A stretch of DNA of 64,000 nt from assembly GCF_029714325.1 (NCBI RefSeq), contig NZ_CP121666.1, positions 8,790,501-8,854,500 of the forward strand, in the 5' to 3' direction. The notes beneath the pieces were generated by a model. It was not told where the DNA came from, did no database searches, and saw only the letters and a program-made list of their open reading frames with translations. The DNA comes from Bradyrhizobium sp. CB1717 (GTDB lineage Bacteria > Pseudomonadota > Alphaproteobacteria > Rhizobiales > Xanthobacteraceae). The position numbers and the translations under genes are program-made. Below, piece by piece: positions 1 to 8,520 of this stretch. The first letter of the stretch is position 1, and the number at the start of each line of letters is the position of its first letter.

Positions 1-675
1 CTGATCATTCTCGACGAGCGTGCGATTCGTGCCATCATCGCCCATGAGGTCGCACATGCGCAGCTTCGACACACTTCGGGAGGCGCGAACCTCCAGGACT
101 TCATCTCCGCTTCGGAGAACATGCTTTTCTACGCCGATCCAGATCGAACGATAACCGGGCGCATAGCCCTGGCCCTCCTCCATTCCATGCTCGAATGGCT
201 CGACAAGGAATATCGCGCGTTGAGGCGGGAGAACGAGCTTGGCGCCGATCGCGGTGCAGCCGAGCAAGTCGGGCGGGCCGAGATGGCGCGTGCCCTGGTC
301 ATGACGAATGCCTGCAGAACACGTCTTGCCGATCTCGTGTTCACGCCTCTGGAGAAAGAGATTCTGGGCGCAATCAACGCGCCCCGCCCACCCCTCGAGC
401 GGATCATCAAGCAGCTCGAGGACATCAGAGCGCACGAGCCGATGATCGTTGCCGCCGTCGCTGGTCTGGATCGTGAGGACGATCCGGATTCGACGCATCC
501 GCCTTTCGGCAAGCGGCTCGCCAACCTCGGATACACCGACATTCCCGAGATCGACGAGGTCCGGACATCCGCCATCGACCAACTTCTCTCACCGGACGCA
601 GCCAGAGATCTCCCCACCCGCTTCGACGGGGAATGGCGGAAGAAGGCGCAAGAGTGGGTCAGAGTCGGCAGGTGA
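1..675 (+). CDS. M48-like zinc metallopeptidase, 3' part (cut by window start)
   Basis: The frame is open from the first base of the window, so the true start lies outside. The visible 224 residues carry a zinc-peptidase signature HEVAH at residues 15-19 (HExxH), which in M48-type peptidases supplies two zinc ligands and the catalytic glutamate. About 50 residues later comes an ELGADR stretch (positions ~238-250), the expected place for the third glutamate ligand (E-x-x-x-D in M48). The C-terminal part ends with a charged tail. The gene stops at 673-675. The substrate is unknown. Confidence is good for the metallopeptidase fold and lower for the exact family because the N-terminus is missing. 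Confidence 0.7.
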   Translation: MIILDERAIRAIIAHEVAHAQLRHTSGGANLQDFISASENMLFYADPDRTITGRIALALLHSMLEWLDKEYRALRRENELGADRGAAEQVGRAEMARALVMTNACRTRLADLVFTPLEKEILGAINAPRPPLERIIKQLEDIRAHEPMIVAAVAGLDREDDPDSTHPPFGKRLANLGYTDIPEIDEVRTSAIDQLLSPDAARDLPTRFDGEWRKKAQEWVRVGR

Positions 676-789
676 GCGCGGCCGAAAGCTGAGCAACTGC
701 CCCGGCCGCGCTATTGAGTGACATCCGTGGTCGCGCGATGCCGGCGCGAATAAAGGCGCGATTGGCGGCTGAGTTGGTCTCTGAGGCGG

Positions 790-2052
790 TCAGGCTGCCG
801 CCCGCTTCGTTGCGCGCCGGGCGTGTTCGGAAGCCGCGACCAGATGGCTGGCCGGAGCATCGGGCACGAGCGGAACGTGTTCGTCCACGGCGGTCGCGAC
901 GCGGTTGCGGCCGAGCGCCTTGGCCGTGTAGAGCGCCTTGTCGGCGCGCTCGCAGAGCGCTTCGATGCCGGCGGGCTCGCTGTCCGCATGGGCCAGGCCG
1001 ACGCTGACCGTGGCTGCGATCGGGATGCCGTCCACGACCCGCGCCGCCGTCGCAAAACTCTCGCGGACGTGCTCGGCCGCCGCAATCACCGCCTGCCGGT
1101 CCGGCCCGCTGACGATCGCGGCGAACTCCTCGCCGCCAAGCCGGCCGGCGAAGCTGCCCTTCGGCAGATTGGCGGACAGCGTCTGCGCGAACAACCGCAG
1201 CACGCGGTCGCCCATCGCATGGCCATGGCTGTCGTTGATCGATTTGAACAGGTCGAGATCGAACAGGAGGAACGCGACCGTTTCGTTCGCGGGCGCCTTC
1301 AGACGCTGCGCGGCGAAGTCCAGGAAGGCGCGGCGGTTGGCGAGGCCGGTCAGCGCGTCGGTCATCGAGGCGCGCTTGTGCATGAGCTCACTGCGCTCCT
1401 TGGTGAGCGCGAGAAACAGATAGTTGATGGCGATGACGAAGAGCAGGGTGAACGTGCTCACGATCGCGAACCAGAATGACTGCAGCGCATCGAAGCTGGT
1501 GACCGGCGCTGCTGCGAGCGGGTGCATCACGGCGAGCGGAATGCGCACGAGAAACAGGCCGCCGCCGAGCGCGGTGAGCACGATCAGCGGCCAGCGCGAC
1601 AGCAGCGGCTCGGCGCGACCGGTCCACAGCACGTAGGCGCAGCCGAGCGAATAGAGGCCCATGGCGGCCGAGACGATGATCATGCGGGCCGTGGCGGACT
1701 CGTACAGCGCCGGGACCTGGCAGGCCGCGATCCACGTCACTGCGCCTGCCAGCAGGACGACGGGGCTCGCCCGCCTGCCTTCGAAGCAGCGCGCCCCCTC
1801 CAGCATCAGCGCACAGGCGGTGAACAGAACCACATAGGCGAGATCGACCGAATAGACGTCCGGGATCACCCCGCGCAGGCAGAGCAGGCCAAGCGCGGCC
1901 GCCATCACCAGGACGGCGCCGCCCCACCAGGCAAGCGCGCGGACCGCGCGATTTTGCAGCCACGCGAAAAACGTCAGCCCGCCGAGCAGCACCATGACTG
2001 ACAGCATCAGCACGTAGATGGTCGGGACGTAGAGCAGCGGCATGATTTCCAT
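790..2052 (-). CDS. Membrane-bound diguanylate cyclase (GGDEF protein)
   Basis: This is predicted to make cyclic di-GMP from two GTP. About 210 N-terminal residues hold several hydrophobic helices (an MFS-like or 7TM-type sensor region without a named domain). A GGDEF domain follows with the LTGLANRRAF opening, the metal-binding FDLDLFKSIND segment and the active-site loop RLGGEEF. The usual RxxD inhibitory site five residues before GGEEF is absent: the sequence there is KGSF, so simple product inhibition is not expected. The start is the ATG at 2052, preceded by GAGCGACCGG. GTG at 2079 and ATG at 2043 are alternatives. It stands alone, convergent with the peptidase gene on its left. Confidence 0.85.
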   Translation of the reverse strand: MEIMPLLYVPTIYVLMLSVMVLLGGLTFFAWLQNRAVRALAWWGGAVLVMAAALGLLCLRGVIPDVYSVDLAYVVLFTACALMLEGARCFEGRRASPVVLLAGAVTWIAACQVPALYESATARMIIVSAAMGLYSLGCAYVLWTGRAEPLLSRWPLIVLTALGGGLFLVRIPLAVMHPLAAAPVTSFDALQSFWFAIVSTFTLLFVIAINYLFLALTKERSELMHKRASMTDALTGLANRRAFLDFAAQRLKAPANETVAFLLFDLDLFKSINDSHGHAMGDRVLRLFAQTLSANLPKGSFAGRLGGEEFAAIVSGPDRQAVIAAAEHVRESFATAARVVDGIPIAATVSVGLAHADSEPAGIEALCERADKALYTAKALGRNRVATAVDEHVPLVPDAPASHLVAASEHARRATKRAAA

Positions 2053-2134
2053 CCGGTCGCTCGCCCTATACCAGGACACCGCTACGATTTGCTTGCGATG
2101 ATTGGTAAACGCCGTGGTAACGCCCGCGCCCGGT

Positions 2135-2590
2135 TCAGCCGCCGCTCAGGCTGTGGCTGATGCGCGTCACGATGCGGTCCCATTGCCGCTTCTCCGCGGC
2201 GGGATAGTGGATCAGCACGCAGTGAACGTAGCCCCGTGAGAAGTTGCAGCGGTCATACCAGATCGCGTCGCGCTTGACGCTGGAGACCACGAAGAACCCG
2301 GGCGTGATCCGTTTATAGATGATGCCGGGCGGTGGATTCTTCCTGGCCAGGAACTCGGCCGGCGAGAGGCCCTGGTCGGGAACGGCCTGCACCGTCAGAT
2401 CGGCGCGGCCGTCCGACGCGCGAAACCGCTCGCCGTATCCGTCAGGCTTCCCGGCCGGCTCGCTGAAAATCGAAACTGGAATGTCGACCGCCGTGCCGGA
2501 TTCCGCGATCCGGTAGGTGGTCCAGCTCTCTGCCCGGGCGACGGACGATGCCGCACAGAGTGCAACGATCACGGCAGCTGCGATCTTCAT
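2135..2590 (-). CDS. Secreted hypothetical protein
   Basis: This is a 151-residue protein with a clear Sec signal peptide: a short basic start, a hydrophobic core, and a likely cut after SSVARA. The mature part has two cysteines (in DRCNF and VHCVL), probably a disulfide, and no motif I recognise. It is expected in the periplasm. It lies 10 bases from the small gene at 2601-2819 on the same strand, so the two are probably co-transcribed. I cannot assign a function. Confidence 0.7.
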   Translation of the reverse strand: MKIAAAVIVALCAASSVARAESWTTYRIAESGTAVDIPVSIFSEPAGKPDGYGERFRASDGRADLTVQAVPDQGLSPAEFLARKNPPPGIIYKRITPGFFVVSSVKRDAIWYDRCNFSRGYVHCVLIHYPAAEKRQWDRIVTRISHSLSGG

Positions 2591-2600
2591 GTCGGCCTCA

Positions 2601-2819
2601 TCAATGGCGCGGCGCCAATTGCAACTCCATCAGGGCGATCCTCTGCAGGGTGGCGGGGTCGCGTTCACCCGAGCCCGCCGTGCGCAGGATCGACTCGGCG
2701 AGTGCAGTGACATGCGCGGAATGCACGGGCTCCGGCAGGGTCGCAACCGCAGCTTCCAGTGCGGCGGTCATCAATTCGATCACCTCGGGAGGAAATGCGA
2801 CGTTGGAAAGGTTCTTCAT
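2601..2819 (-). CDS. Small hypothetical protein, 72 aa
   Basis: A 72-residue soluble, mostly alpha-helical protein beginning MKNLSNVAFPPEVIELM, with no signal peptide or membrane segment. The sequence looks coding (few rare residues, alternating hydrophobic and charged helices such as PEVIELMTAALEAAVATL). It sits just upstream of the secreted protein gene at 2135-2590 on the same strand. No function can be given. Confidence 0.6.
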   Translation of the reverse strand: MKNLSNVAFPPEVIELMTAALEAAVATLPEPVHSAHVTALAESILRTAGSGERDPATLQRIALMELQLAPRH

Positions 2820-3123
2820 CGTGCGGACCCGCTCCTTCTGCGAGCCGCCGGTTCAACGCCGGGAAAAATCGGAAGTTCCTTCCGAGCCGGCGCGCGATGA
2901 CCCATCTCGCGTCGACACCTTCGAGGCTGCGACGAAACACTGCACCGGGCGTAACCGAACCGTTTTCGCAGTGAGGCATTGAGTGTGGTCGTGAAAATGG
3001 AATTGGCGCGGGCCGTTGACTGCAAGAGGCGCGCCTCGCGCGTGGACTCGCTGCGTCCACTACTCTGCGGCGCCGGCCACTCCGATTGCCCTCCCGCGTT
3101 CCAGCACCCCGAATGGAGCTGAC
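2820..3123. other. Intergenic region, divergent genes
   Basis: This 304-base gap separates the minus-strand small gene (start 2819) from the plus-strand gene at 3124, so it should hold both promoters. I see no palindrome, repeat or convincing gene in it. Confidence 0.5.
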
Positions 3124-3450
3124 ATGCCGACCAAGCCGACTATTGCACGCATCTGGCGCGGCCGAACCCGCCGCGATATTGCCGACGCCTACCAGGCTTA
3201 TCTGCAGGCCGAAGGGATTCCTCCGCTGCTGGAGACAGCCCTGGGCGTGCAGCAGTTGCGCGAGGACCGCGACCAGGAAACATGGTTCACGACCGTCTCG
3301 TACTGGGCGGACGTCGCGGCGATGACGGCGTTCACCAAGGGGGAGCCGGCCAAGGTCCACCATCTCGCACGCGACCCGGAATTCCTGATCGAGCTGCCGG
3401 AGCGGATCGAGATCCACCGCATTCTGATCGACCAACAGGGGCTGCGCTGA
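3124..3450 (+). CDS. Hypothetical protein with ABM-like (dimeric alpha/beta barrel) features
   Basis: A 108-residue protein beginning MPTKPTIARIWRGRT. The pattern of an opening strand (IARIWRG), a helix with YQAYLQAEG, a middle strand and TWFTTVSYW followed by a helix with MTAFTK resembles small antibiotic-biosynthesis-monooxygenase-type (ABM) ferredoxin-like proteins, which act as dimers. The ATG at 3124 is preceded by GGAGCTGAC. An upstream in-frame start at 3016 would only add an arginine-rich tail without protein character. Family membership is an inference from the pattern; the substrate is unknown. Confidence 0.6.
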   Translation: MPTKPTIARIWRGRTRRDIADAYQAYLQAEGIPPLLETALGVQQLREDRDQETWFTTVSYWADVAAMTAFTKGEPAKVHHLARDPEFLIELPERIEIHRILIDQQGLR

Positions 3451-3484
3451 ATCCCATGCGCAGGCGGGAGCCTGCGCATGGGAT
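3451..3484. terminator. Bidirectional stem-loop terminator
   Basis: A perfect 15-bp inverted repeat (3451-3465 and 3470-3484) with a 4-base GGGA loop, starting directly after the stop of the gene at 3124-3450 and lying before the 3' end of the convergent dehydrogenase gene. Its position between convergent genes suggests a shared terminator. Confidence 0.75.
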
Positions 3485-3515
3485 GATTGCCGATGCAAAG
3501 TAGCGGCCGCAGTGC

Positions 3516-4559
3516 TTAAGCGATGTTCAACAGGATTCGCCCCGACTCGCCGCTGCGCATCAGATCCAGCGCGTCATTGACGTCGTCGAGCGCGAACTCG
3601 TGGGTGACGATGCCGCGGTAACTGACCTTGCCGGCCTCGTCGAGGCGGACGAGACGCGGGATATCGCGCGCCGGCTGGCATTGCCCGCCTTCCGAGCCCT
3701 TCAGCACCTTCTCGAAGTGCAGGGGCAGCGTGTAGATCTCGACCTTCTCGCGGGGGACGCCGACGAGGATGCAGCGCCCTTTCCTGGCGGTGACCTCGTA
3801 GGCGAGCTCGATCAAATGCCTGACGCCGGTGGTCTCGACGACCTTGTCGGGTCCGTCAGCCCCCGTGATGGCGCGAACCGCGGCGGCGACGTCCTCCACC
3901 GCATCGGAGTTGATGGTGTGGGTCGCGCCGAACTGCCGCGCCATCTCCAGCTTGTTGTCGAGGCGGTCGATCGCGACGACCGGATAGGCGCCGACCATCG
4001 CGGCGAACTGCACGATGTTCAGGCCGACACCGCCGACGCCGAACACGACCACGGCTTCGCCGATGGCAATTTGCGCATCATTGTTGACGACGCCGAGCGC
4101 GGTCGTCACCGCGCAGCCGAGCAGCGGCGCGCTGGTGCGGTCGATCGAGGCCGGCACGGGCGTGACGCGATTCTCCGACACCACGGCATATTCGTTGAAG
4201 GTGGTGACCCAGCCCGCATTGAGGCGCTTGCCGCGCCAGGAATAGACCGGCGTGTTGGACTGGATGCCCTTGCCCGGCCGCCAATGCATGACGACGGTGT
4301 CGCCCTCTTTGCAGGACACGACGCCGGGCCCGGTCTCGACGATGGTCGCGAGCGCTTCGTGTCCCAACAGATGCGGCAGGAACTTGTCGACGCCCTTGAC
4401 GGCGTCGATCTCGTTGATCTGTGCGCCGCAGATGCTCGAGGTGTGCACATGCGCAAGCACCTGGCCGTGCTCGAGCGTATCAGGCAGGGTGAACTCGTCG
4501 ACGATCAGCGGCTTGCCCGATTCGACCAGAATCGCAGCCTTTGCAGTCTTGATATCCAT
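3516..4559 (-). CDS. Zinc-type alcohol dehydrogenase family protein
   Basis: A 347-residue medium-chain dehydrogenase/reductase. The N-terminal catalytic domain has SSICGAQ (first zinc ligand cysteine) and LLGHEALATIVE (second zinc ligand His plus Glu). The nucleotide-binding domain carries the Rossmann motif VVVFGVGGVGLN followed by AIDRLDNKLEMARQFGATH, with the acidic Asp expected for NAD(H). The four-cysteine structural-zinc lobe is not evident. It is 13 bases downstream of a SAM methyltransferase gene and probably co-transcribed with it. Similar dehydrogenase/methyltransferase pairs are, to my knowledge, found in surface-glycan clusters, so the substrate may be a sugar-like alcohol rather than an aliphatic one; this is inference. 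Confidence 0.8.
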   Translation of the reverse strand: MDIKTAKAAILVESGKPLIVDEFTLPDTLEHGQVLAHVHTSSICGAQINEIDAVKGVDKFLPHLLGHEALATIVETGPGVVSCKEGDTVVMHWRPGKGIQSNTPVYSWRGKRLNAGWVTTFNEYAVVSENRVTPVPASIDRTSAPLLGCAVTTALGVVNNDAQIAIGEAVVVFGVGGVGLNIVQFAAMVGAYPVVAIDRLDNKLEMARQFGATHTINSDAVEDVAAAVRAITGADGPDKVVETTGVRHLIELAYEVTARKGRCILVGVPREKVEIYTLPLHFEKVLKGSEGGQCQPARDIPRLVRLDEAGKVSYRGIVTHEFALDDVNDALDLMRSGESGRILLNIA

Positions 4560-4572
4560 GAGGCGCGCCCGC

Positions 4573-5238
4573 TCACTCGAAATAGATGAATTCGTAGTCG
4601 CCGGTGTAGCCGAGCTTTTCGTACAGCCAGATCCATTCCGAGGTGTGCAGGATGGACTCCGCCGTCAGCGCCCAGCATTCGAGGTTGTGCAGCTCGGCGA
4701 CGTTCCGATAGCCCTCGACCATGACGTATTTGTTCTTGCCGACCCGCTCGATCTCCTTGAGCGCCGCATCGAGCTCGTAGAGCCTGAGATTGTGCAGGGT
4801 GCCGAGCGAGATGACGAGATCGAAACTGTCGTCGCCATAGGGATAGACGTCCTGGGCACGATAGTTGAACAGATACGGCCTCACCTGCTCGTGCGCATGC
4901 GCAAGACCATGCTTCGAGATGTCGAAGCCGGTGACCTTCAACCCCGGCAGGATCTTCTGCATCTCGTACAGCAGAAAGCCCTTGCCGCAGCCGACGTCGA
5001 GCACGCTCGAGCCGTCCTTCAGGCCGTAGGTCTCGATCAGCGCCTTGGCGACCGGAGCCCAGCGCCCTTCGATGAAGCGGTAGCCGCCATAGCCGAAGCG
5101 GCGGTCGCCGTCCCAGTAATCGGCCTCGTATTCCCGCGCCTTCAGCGAGCAGCCGATCTTGTCGTCGTTCATGCGGCCCATGTAGTCGCGCTTGGTCGCA
5201 GTATGCAGTGGCGTCACGATATTCAGCAGTCGTCCCAT
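4573..5238 (-). CDS. Class I SAM-dependent methyltransferase
   Basis: A 221-residue soluble protein. Motif I is SVLDVGCGKGFLLYEM, followed by TGFDISKHGL (acidic loop for the SAM ribose), AQDVYPYGDDSFDLVISLGTLHNL (motifs III/IV) and a C-terminal half with several aromatic residues that probably shape the acceptor pocket. The start is chosen at ATG 5238 because GAGGG precedes it at good distance; an in-frame start at 5259 would add seven residues. The acceptor is unknown. The tight spacing with the downstream zinc dehydrogenase suggests a two-step modification of one substrate. Confidence 0.8.
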   Translation of the reverse strand: MGRLLNIVTPLHTATKRDYMGRMNDDKIGCSLKAREYEADYWDGDRRFGYGGYRFIEGRWAPVAKALIETYGLKDGSSVLDVGCGKGFLLYEMQKILPGLKVTGFDISKHGLAHAHEQVRPYLFNYRAQDVYPYGDDSFDLVISLGTLHNLRLYELDAALKEIERVGKNKYVMVEGYRNVAELHNLECWALTAESILHTSEWIWLYEKLGYTGDYEFIYFE

Positions 5239-5381
5239 TGAGCCCTCGGATTCCATCACGCGCTGTCTCTGGGCCCTTGGGCAGGCCCCTGCGTCGTGAA
5301 TCGCGACTCAACCGTAGCACTTTCGCCGAAGGTCATCGTTGTTTCAGATCAATGACCGGGAATGGGCGGCGCGCCTGCCTG

Positions 5382-6353
5382 CTATTGCACCTCGATGTTC
5401 GCGTCCTTGACCAGCTTGCGCCAGCGGTCCTCCTCCTGCCGGACATAGCGGTCGAGCTCTTCCGGCGCGCTGCCGACCATGATGAGGCCTTCGTTGGCCT
5501 CGAGCTGCTTGAATGCACCGGACTGAACGGCCTTGGCGACCGCCTGGTTGAGGCGCGTGATCACCGGAGCGGGCGTCTTGGCCGGCGCGTACAATCCGTA
5601 CCAGGACTCGGCGGCGTAGCCGGGCACCCCGGCCTCGGCGACAGCAGGCAATTGCGGGAATGCGGCCGAACGTTCGGCGGATGTGACGGCGAGCGCCCGG
5701 AGCTGACCCGCAGCCACCAGCGAGGCTGCGCTGGCGACGGTTGTGAACATCACGTCGATCTGCCCGCCCAGGAGATCGCTGATCGCCGGCGCCGCGCCCT
5801 TGTAGGGCACCGCCGTCATCTTGACCTTCGCCATGGCGTTGAACAGCTCGCCGGCGAGATGGGCCGAGGTGCCGGTGCCGAACGTCCCGAAATTCAGCTT
5901 GCCCGGATTGGCCCTGGCCTCGGTGATCAGATCGGCGATCGAGTTGATTTTGGAGGCCGGGTTGACGACGACGATATTGAAGGATCGCGCGATCAGCGAC
6001 ACCGCCGCAAAATCCTTGTGCGGATCGAACGGCAGCTTGTTGTACAGGCTCGGATTGACCGCGTGCGCGAAGGTCGCCATCAGCAGCGAATAGCCATCGG
6101 GCTCGCTGGTCGCCACCGTCTGGGTTCCGATGATGGTCCCGGCGCCCGGCTTGTTCTCGATGATGACGGACTTGCCGAGGTCCGTCTGGATTTCCTGCGC
6201 TGTCGTTCGCGCGATGATGTCGGTCCCGCCACCGGCCGCGAACGGCACCACGATCTTGATGAACTTTTCGGGATACTCGGCCCGCGCCGGCGCCACGCCA
6301 AGCCCCGCGACGACCGGCAAGGCGAGGAAGGCGAGGTTCAGCCAGCGCCGCAC
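5382..6353 (-). CDS. Bug-family solute-binding protein (tripartite tricarboxylate transporter type)
   Basis: A periplasmic binding protein with a Sec signal peptide (LNLAFLALPVVAGLGVAPARA) then EYPEKFIKIVVPFAAGGGTDIIAR, the opening that defines the Bug/TctC family, and the ligand-loop segments ENKPGAGTIIG and PYKGAAPAISDLLGGQIDVMF. These proteins capture small carboxylates; in rhizobia and Bordetella relatives most are orphans without TctAB genes, as here. A GTG start at 6353 behind AAGGG gives a normal signal peptide. An ATG at 6437 would overlap the synthetase stop by 8 bases but would place about 28 extra residues before the signal. The ligand is probably the acid activated by the neighbouring acyl-CoA synthetase (inference). 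Confidence 0.88.
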   Translation of the reverse strand: MRRWLNLAFLALPVVAGLGVAPARAEYPEKFIKIVVPFAAGGGTDIIARTTAQEIQTDLGKSVIIENKPGAGTIIGTQTVATSEPDGYSLLMATFAHAVNPSLYNKLPFDPHKDFAAVSLIARSFNIVVVNPASKINSIADLITEARANPGKLNFGTFGTGTSAHLAGELFNAMAKVKMTAVPYKGAAPAISDLLGGQIDVMFTTVASAASLVAAGQLRALAVTSAERSAAFPQLPAVAEAGVPGYAAESWYGLYAPAKTPAPVITRLNQAVAKAVQSGAFKQLEANEGLIMVGSAPEELDRYVRQEEDRWRKLVKDANIEVQ

Positions 6354-6429
6354 GGCAAAACCCTTCCCGCGCGCGCCGTCGTGATTGATGATTTCGCCAA
6401 TGGCCATCTGGAGCTCCATCCGATCTTGT

Positions 6430-8517
6430 TCAGACATTGAGAACGACCAATCCGTCGGCTGCCTTCACGCCCTGGCCCGCCGGCAGCACGAAGACCGGAT
6501 TGATCTCGGCCTCGACGAGGCGGTCGCCGAGCTGCGCAACCATGCGCGAGAAAGCGACGATCGCTTCTGCGAGCGCCTCGACATCGCATTTCGGCCGGCC
6601 CCGAAAACCGTCCAGCAACGGCCAGGTGACGAGATCGCGCGCCATTGCGCGCGCCTCGACGAGGCTGAGACCGCCTTCCGGAGGAAGCAGACGCATCGTC
6701 GTGTCCTTGAACAGCTCGGCGGCGACGCCGCCCATTCCGAGCAGGATAGCTACGCCCAGGGGATCGCGATGCATGCCGAGAATGATCTCGACGCCGCCTG
6801 AAATCATCTCCTGAACCAGGAATTGGTCGGGCCGTTTCCCGGTCCTGAGCGCGACCTCGTCGGCCATCGCCGTCAGGCGGCCGCCAATCGTGTCGGCTGT
6901 CAGATTGACCGCGACGCCGCCGACGTCGCTCTTGTGCGCGATCTCGCGCGAGAGAATCTTGAGCACGACCCGGCCACTGAGGTCGCGCGCCGCCTGCTCC
7001 GCTTCTTGGGGCGTTGCGACCGACTTCTCTGCAGCGATGGGAATACCAAAGCGGGCGAACAGCGCCTTGGCCTGCGCCTCGTCCAGCGATCCCGCCGGGA
7101 ATTCGCTGATATCGACTCCTGTCTTGGTCGAGCCGGGTGTCTGGACCTGTTCCGGCATTGCGGCCTGCAAGAGCCCATCGAGCGCATTGGCGCAGCTCTC
7201 GGCGGACGTGTAGGCCGGGACGCCTCGCCGGGTGAGGACGGAGACCACGTCGGGCGCGTAGGGACTTACATAGGCAATGACGGGCTTGTCGCTGAGCGGG
7301 AGGCAGTCGTGGATGGCGTCGGCCAGCAGCGCCGGCGACCCCACGGCTGACGAGCCGGCAATGACGGCCAGCGCATCGTAGGAGGGGCTTGCGAGCAGGA
7401 TGCGGATGGCGGCGCGAAGCAGATCCGGCTGCAGGCCGGCCAACGTCACGTCGATCGGATTGCGGTCGAGCATGGCGTGCGATCCCGACTGGAGGCTGCG
7501 CAATTGCGCGGCCGTCTCCGCGTCGGGGGCGGGCGTTGCAAAGCCTGCGATGCCCAGACTGTCGGACACGATCGTGCCAGCGCCGCCGGTCGAGGTGAGG
7601 ATCGCCACGCGCCTGCCGGAGAGCTTCCGTCCCGCCGAAAGGGCTGCGGGAATGTCGAGCAGGTCCTCGAACGTTTTTGCGCGGATCACGCCGAGCTGCC
7701 TGAACAAGGCGTCATACATGAGGTCTGAGCCCGCAAGCGCCCCCGTATGCGAGACCGCGGCCTTTGCACCCGCCTCCGATCGCCCGATCTTGAAGGCGAC
7801 GATGGGTTTGCCGGCGCGTCGCGCCCTGAGCGCCGCCTCGCGGAAGCGGGATGGATTGCGGATCGCCTCGATGTAGAGCGCGATGACGCTGGTGGCGCCG
7901 TCGTCGGCAAGAAAGTCGATGAAATCGGCGAGCTCGAGATCGGCTTCGTTGCTGGTCGACACCAGCTTGGACAGCCCGACCCCGCGCGCCGCAGCGCGCG
8001 ACAGCACGGCGCCGAGAATGCCTCCGCTTTGCGAGACCAGCCCGATCGGGCCTGCAGGGAAATGATCCATCGCCAGCGCGCCAGAGGCCGACAGCACGAT
8101 ATTGTCGGTGAGATTGACGAGGCCAATCGTGTTCGGCCCGAGCAGGCGCATGGATCCGGCGGCTTGCATGAGCTGCTGCTGACGCGCGGCGCCTTCCACT
8201 CCGGTTTCGGTGAAGCCGCTGGCGAGAACGATCGCCGCGGCCGCGCCGCGCTCGGACAATTCGCGCACCGCGACATGGGCGCGTTCGGCGCCGAGCAGGA
8301 CAAGGCCGACGTCGGGCACATCAGGCAGCGAAGCGACGTCGGGATAGCAGGCAAGACCGCCGATTTCCCCGACCTTCGGATTGACGGGATAGATCGCACC
8401 CGCAAAACCGTGCTTCCTAAGATAGGACACCGGCCGCCCCGACGTCTTGCTCGGGTCGGCGGACGCGCCGATGATTGCGATGCTGCGCGGCCGGATCAGG
8501 CGTTCGATCGCATTCAT
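6430..8517 (-). CDS. NDP-forming acyl-CoA synthetase (acetate-CoA ligase family)
   Basis: A 695-residue fused alpha-beta form of the ADP-forming acyl-CoA synthetases. The N-terminal CoA-binding Rossmann domain starts RPRSIAIIGASADPSKTSGRP, and the succinyl-CoA-ligase-like middle has LVSQSGGILGAV and VSHTGALAGSD, where the His of SHTGALAG is the likely phosphorylated residue. A C-terminal ATP-grasp domain contains VVLKILSREIAHKSDVGGV and the GVEIILGMHRDPLGVAILLGMGG segment. It should convert an organic acid, CoA and ATP to acyl-CoA. It lies between the Bug binding protein and an enoyl-CoA hydratase (3-base gap), a layout that suggests uptake, activation and beta-oxidation of one acid. The substrate is not determined. 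Confidence 0.9.
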   Translation of the reverse strand: MNAIERLIRPRSIAIIGASADPSKTSGRPVSYLRKHGFAGAIYPVNPKVGEIGGLACYPDVASLPDVPDVGLVLLGAERAHVAVRELSERGAAAAIVLASGFTETGVEGAARQQQLMQAAGSMRLLGPNTIGLVNLTDNIVLSASGALAMDHFPAGPIGLVSQSGGILGAVLSRAAARGVGLSKLVSTSNEADLELADFIDFLADDGATSVIALYIEAIRNPSRFREAALRARRAGKPIVAFKIGRSEAGAKAAVSHTGALAGSDLMYDALFRQLGVIRAKTFEDLLDIPAALSAGRKLSGRRVAILTSTGGAGTIVSDSLGIAGFATPAPDAETAAQLRSLQSGSHAMLDRNPIDVTLAGLQPDLLRAAIRILLASPSYDALAVIAGSSAVGSPALLADAIHDCLPLSDKPVIAYVSPYAPDVVSVLTRRGVPAYTSAESCANALDGLLQAAMPEQVQTPGSTKTGVDISEFPAGSLDEAQAKALFARFGIPIAAEKSVATPQEAEQAARDLSGRVVLKILSREIAHKSDVGGVAVNLTADTIGGRLTAMADEVALRTGKRPDQFLVQEMISGGVEIILGMHRDPLGVAILLGMGGVAAELFKDTTMRLLPPEGGLSLVEARAMARDLVTWPLLDGFRGRPKCDVEALAEAIVAFSRMVAQLGDRLVEAEINPVFVLPAGQGVKAADGLVVLNV

Positions 8518-8520
8518 CGC

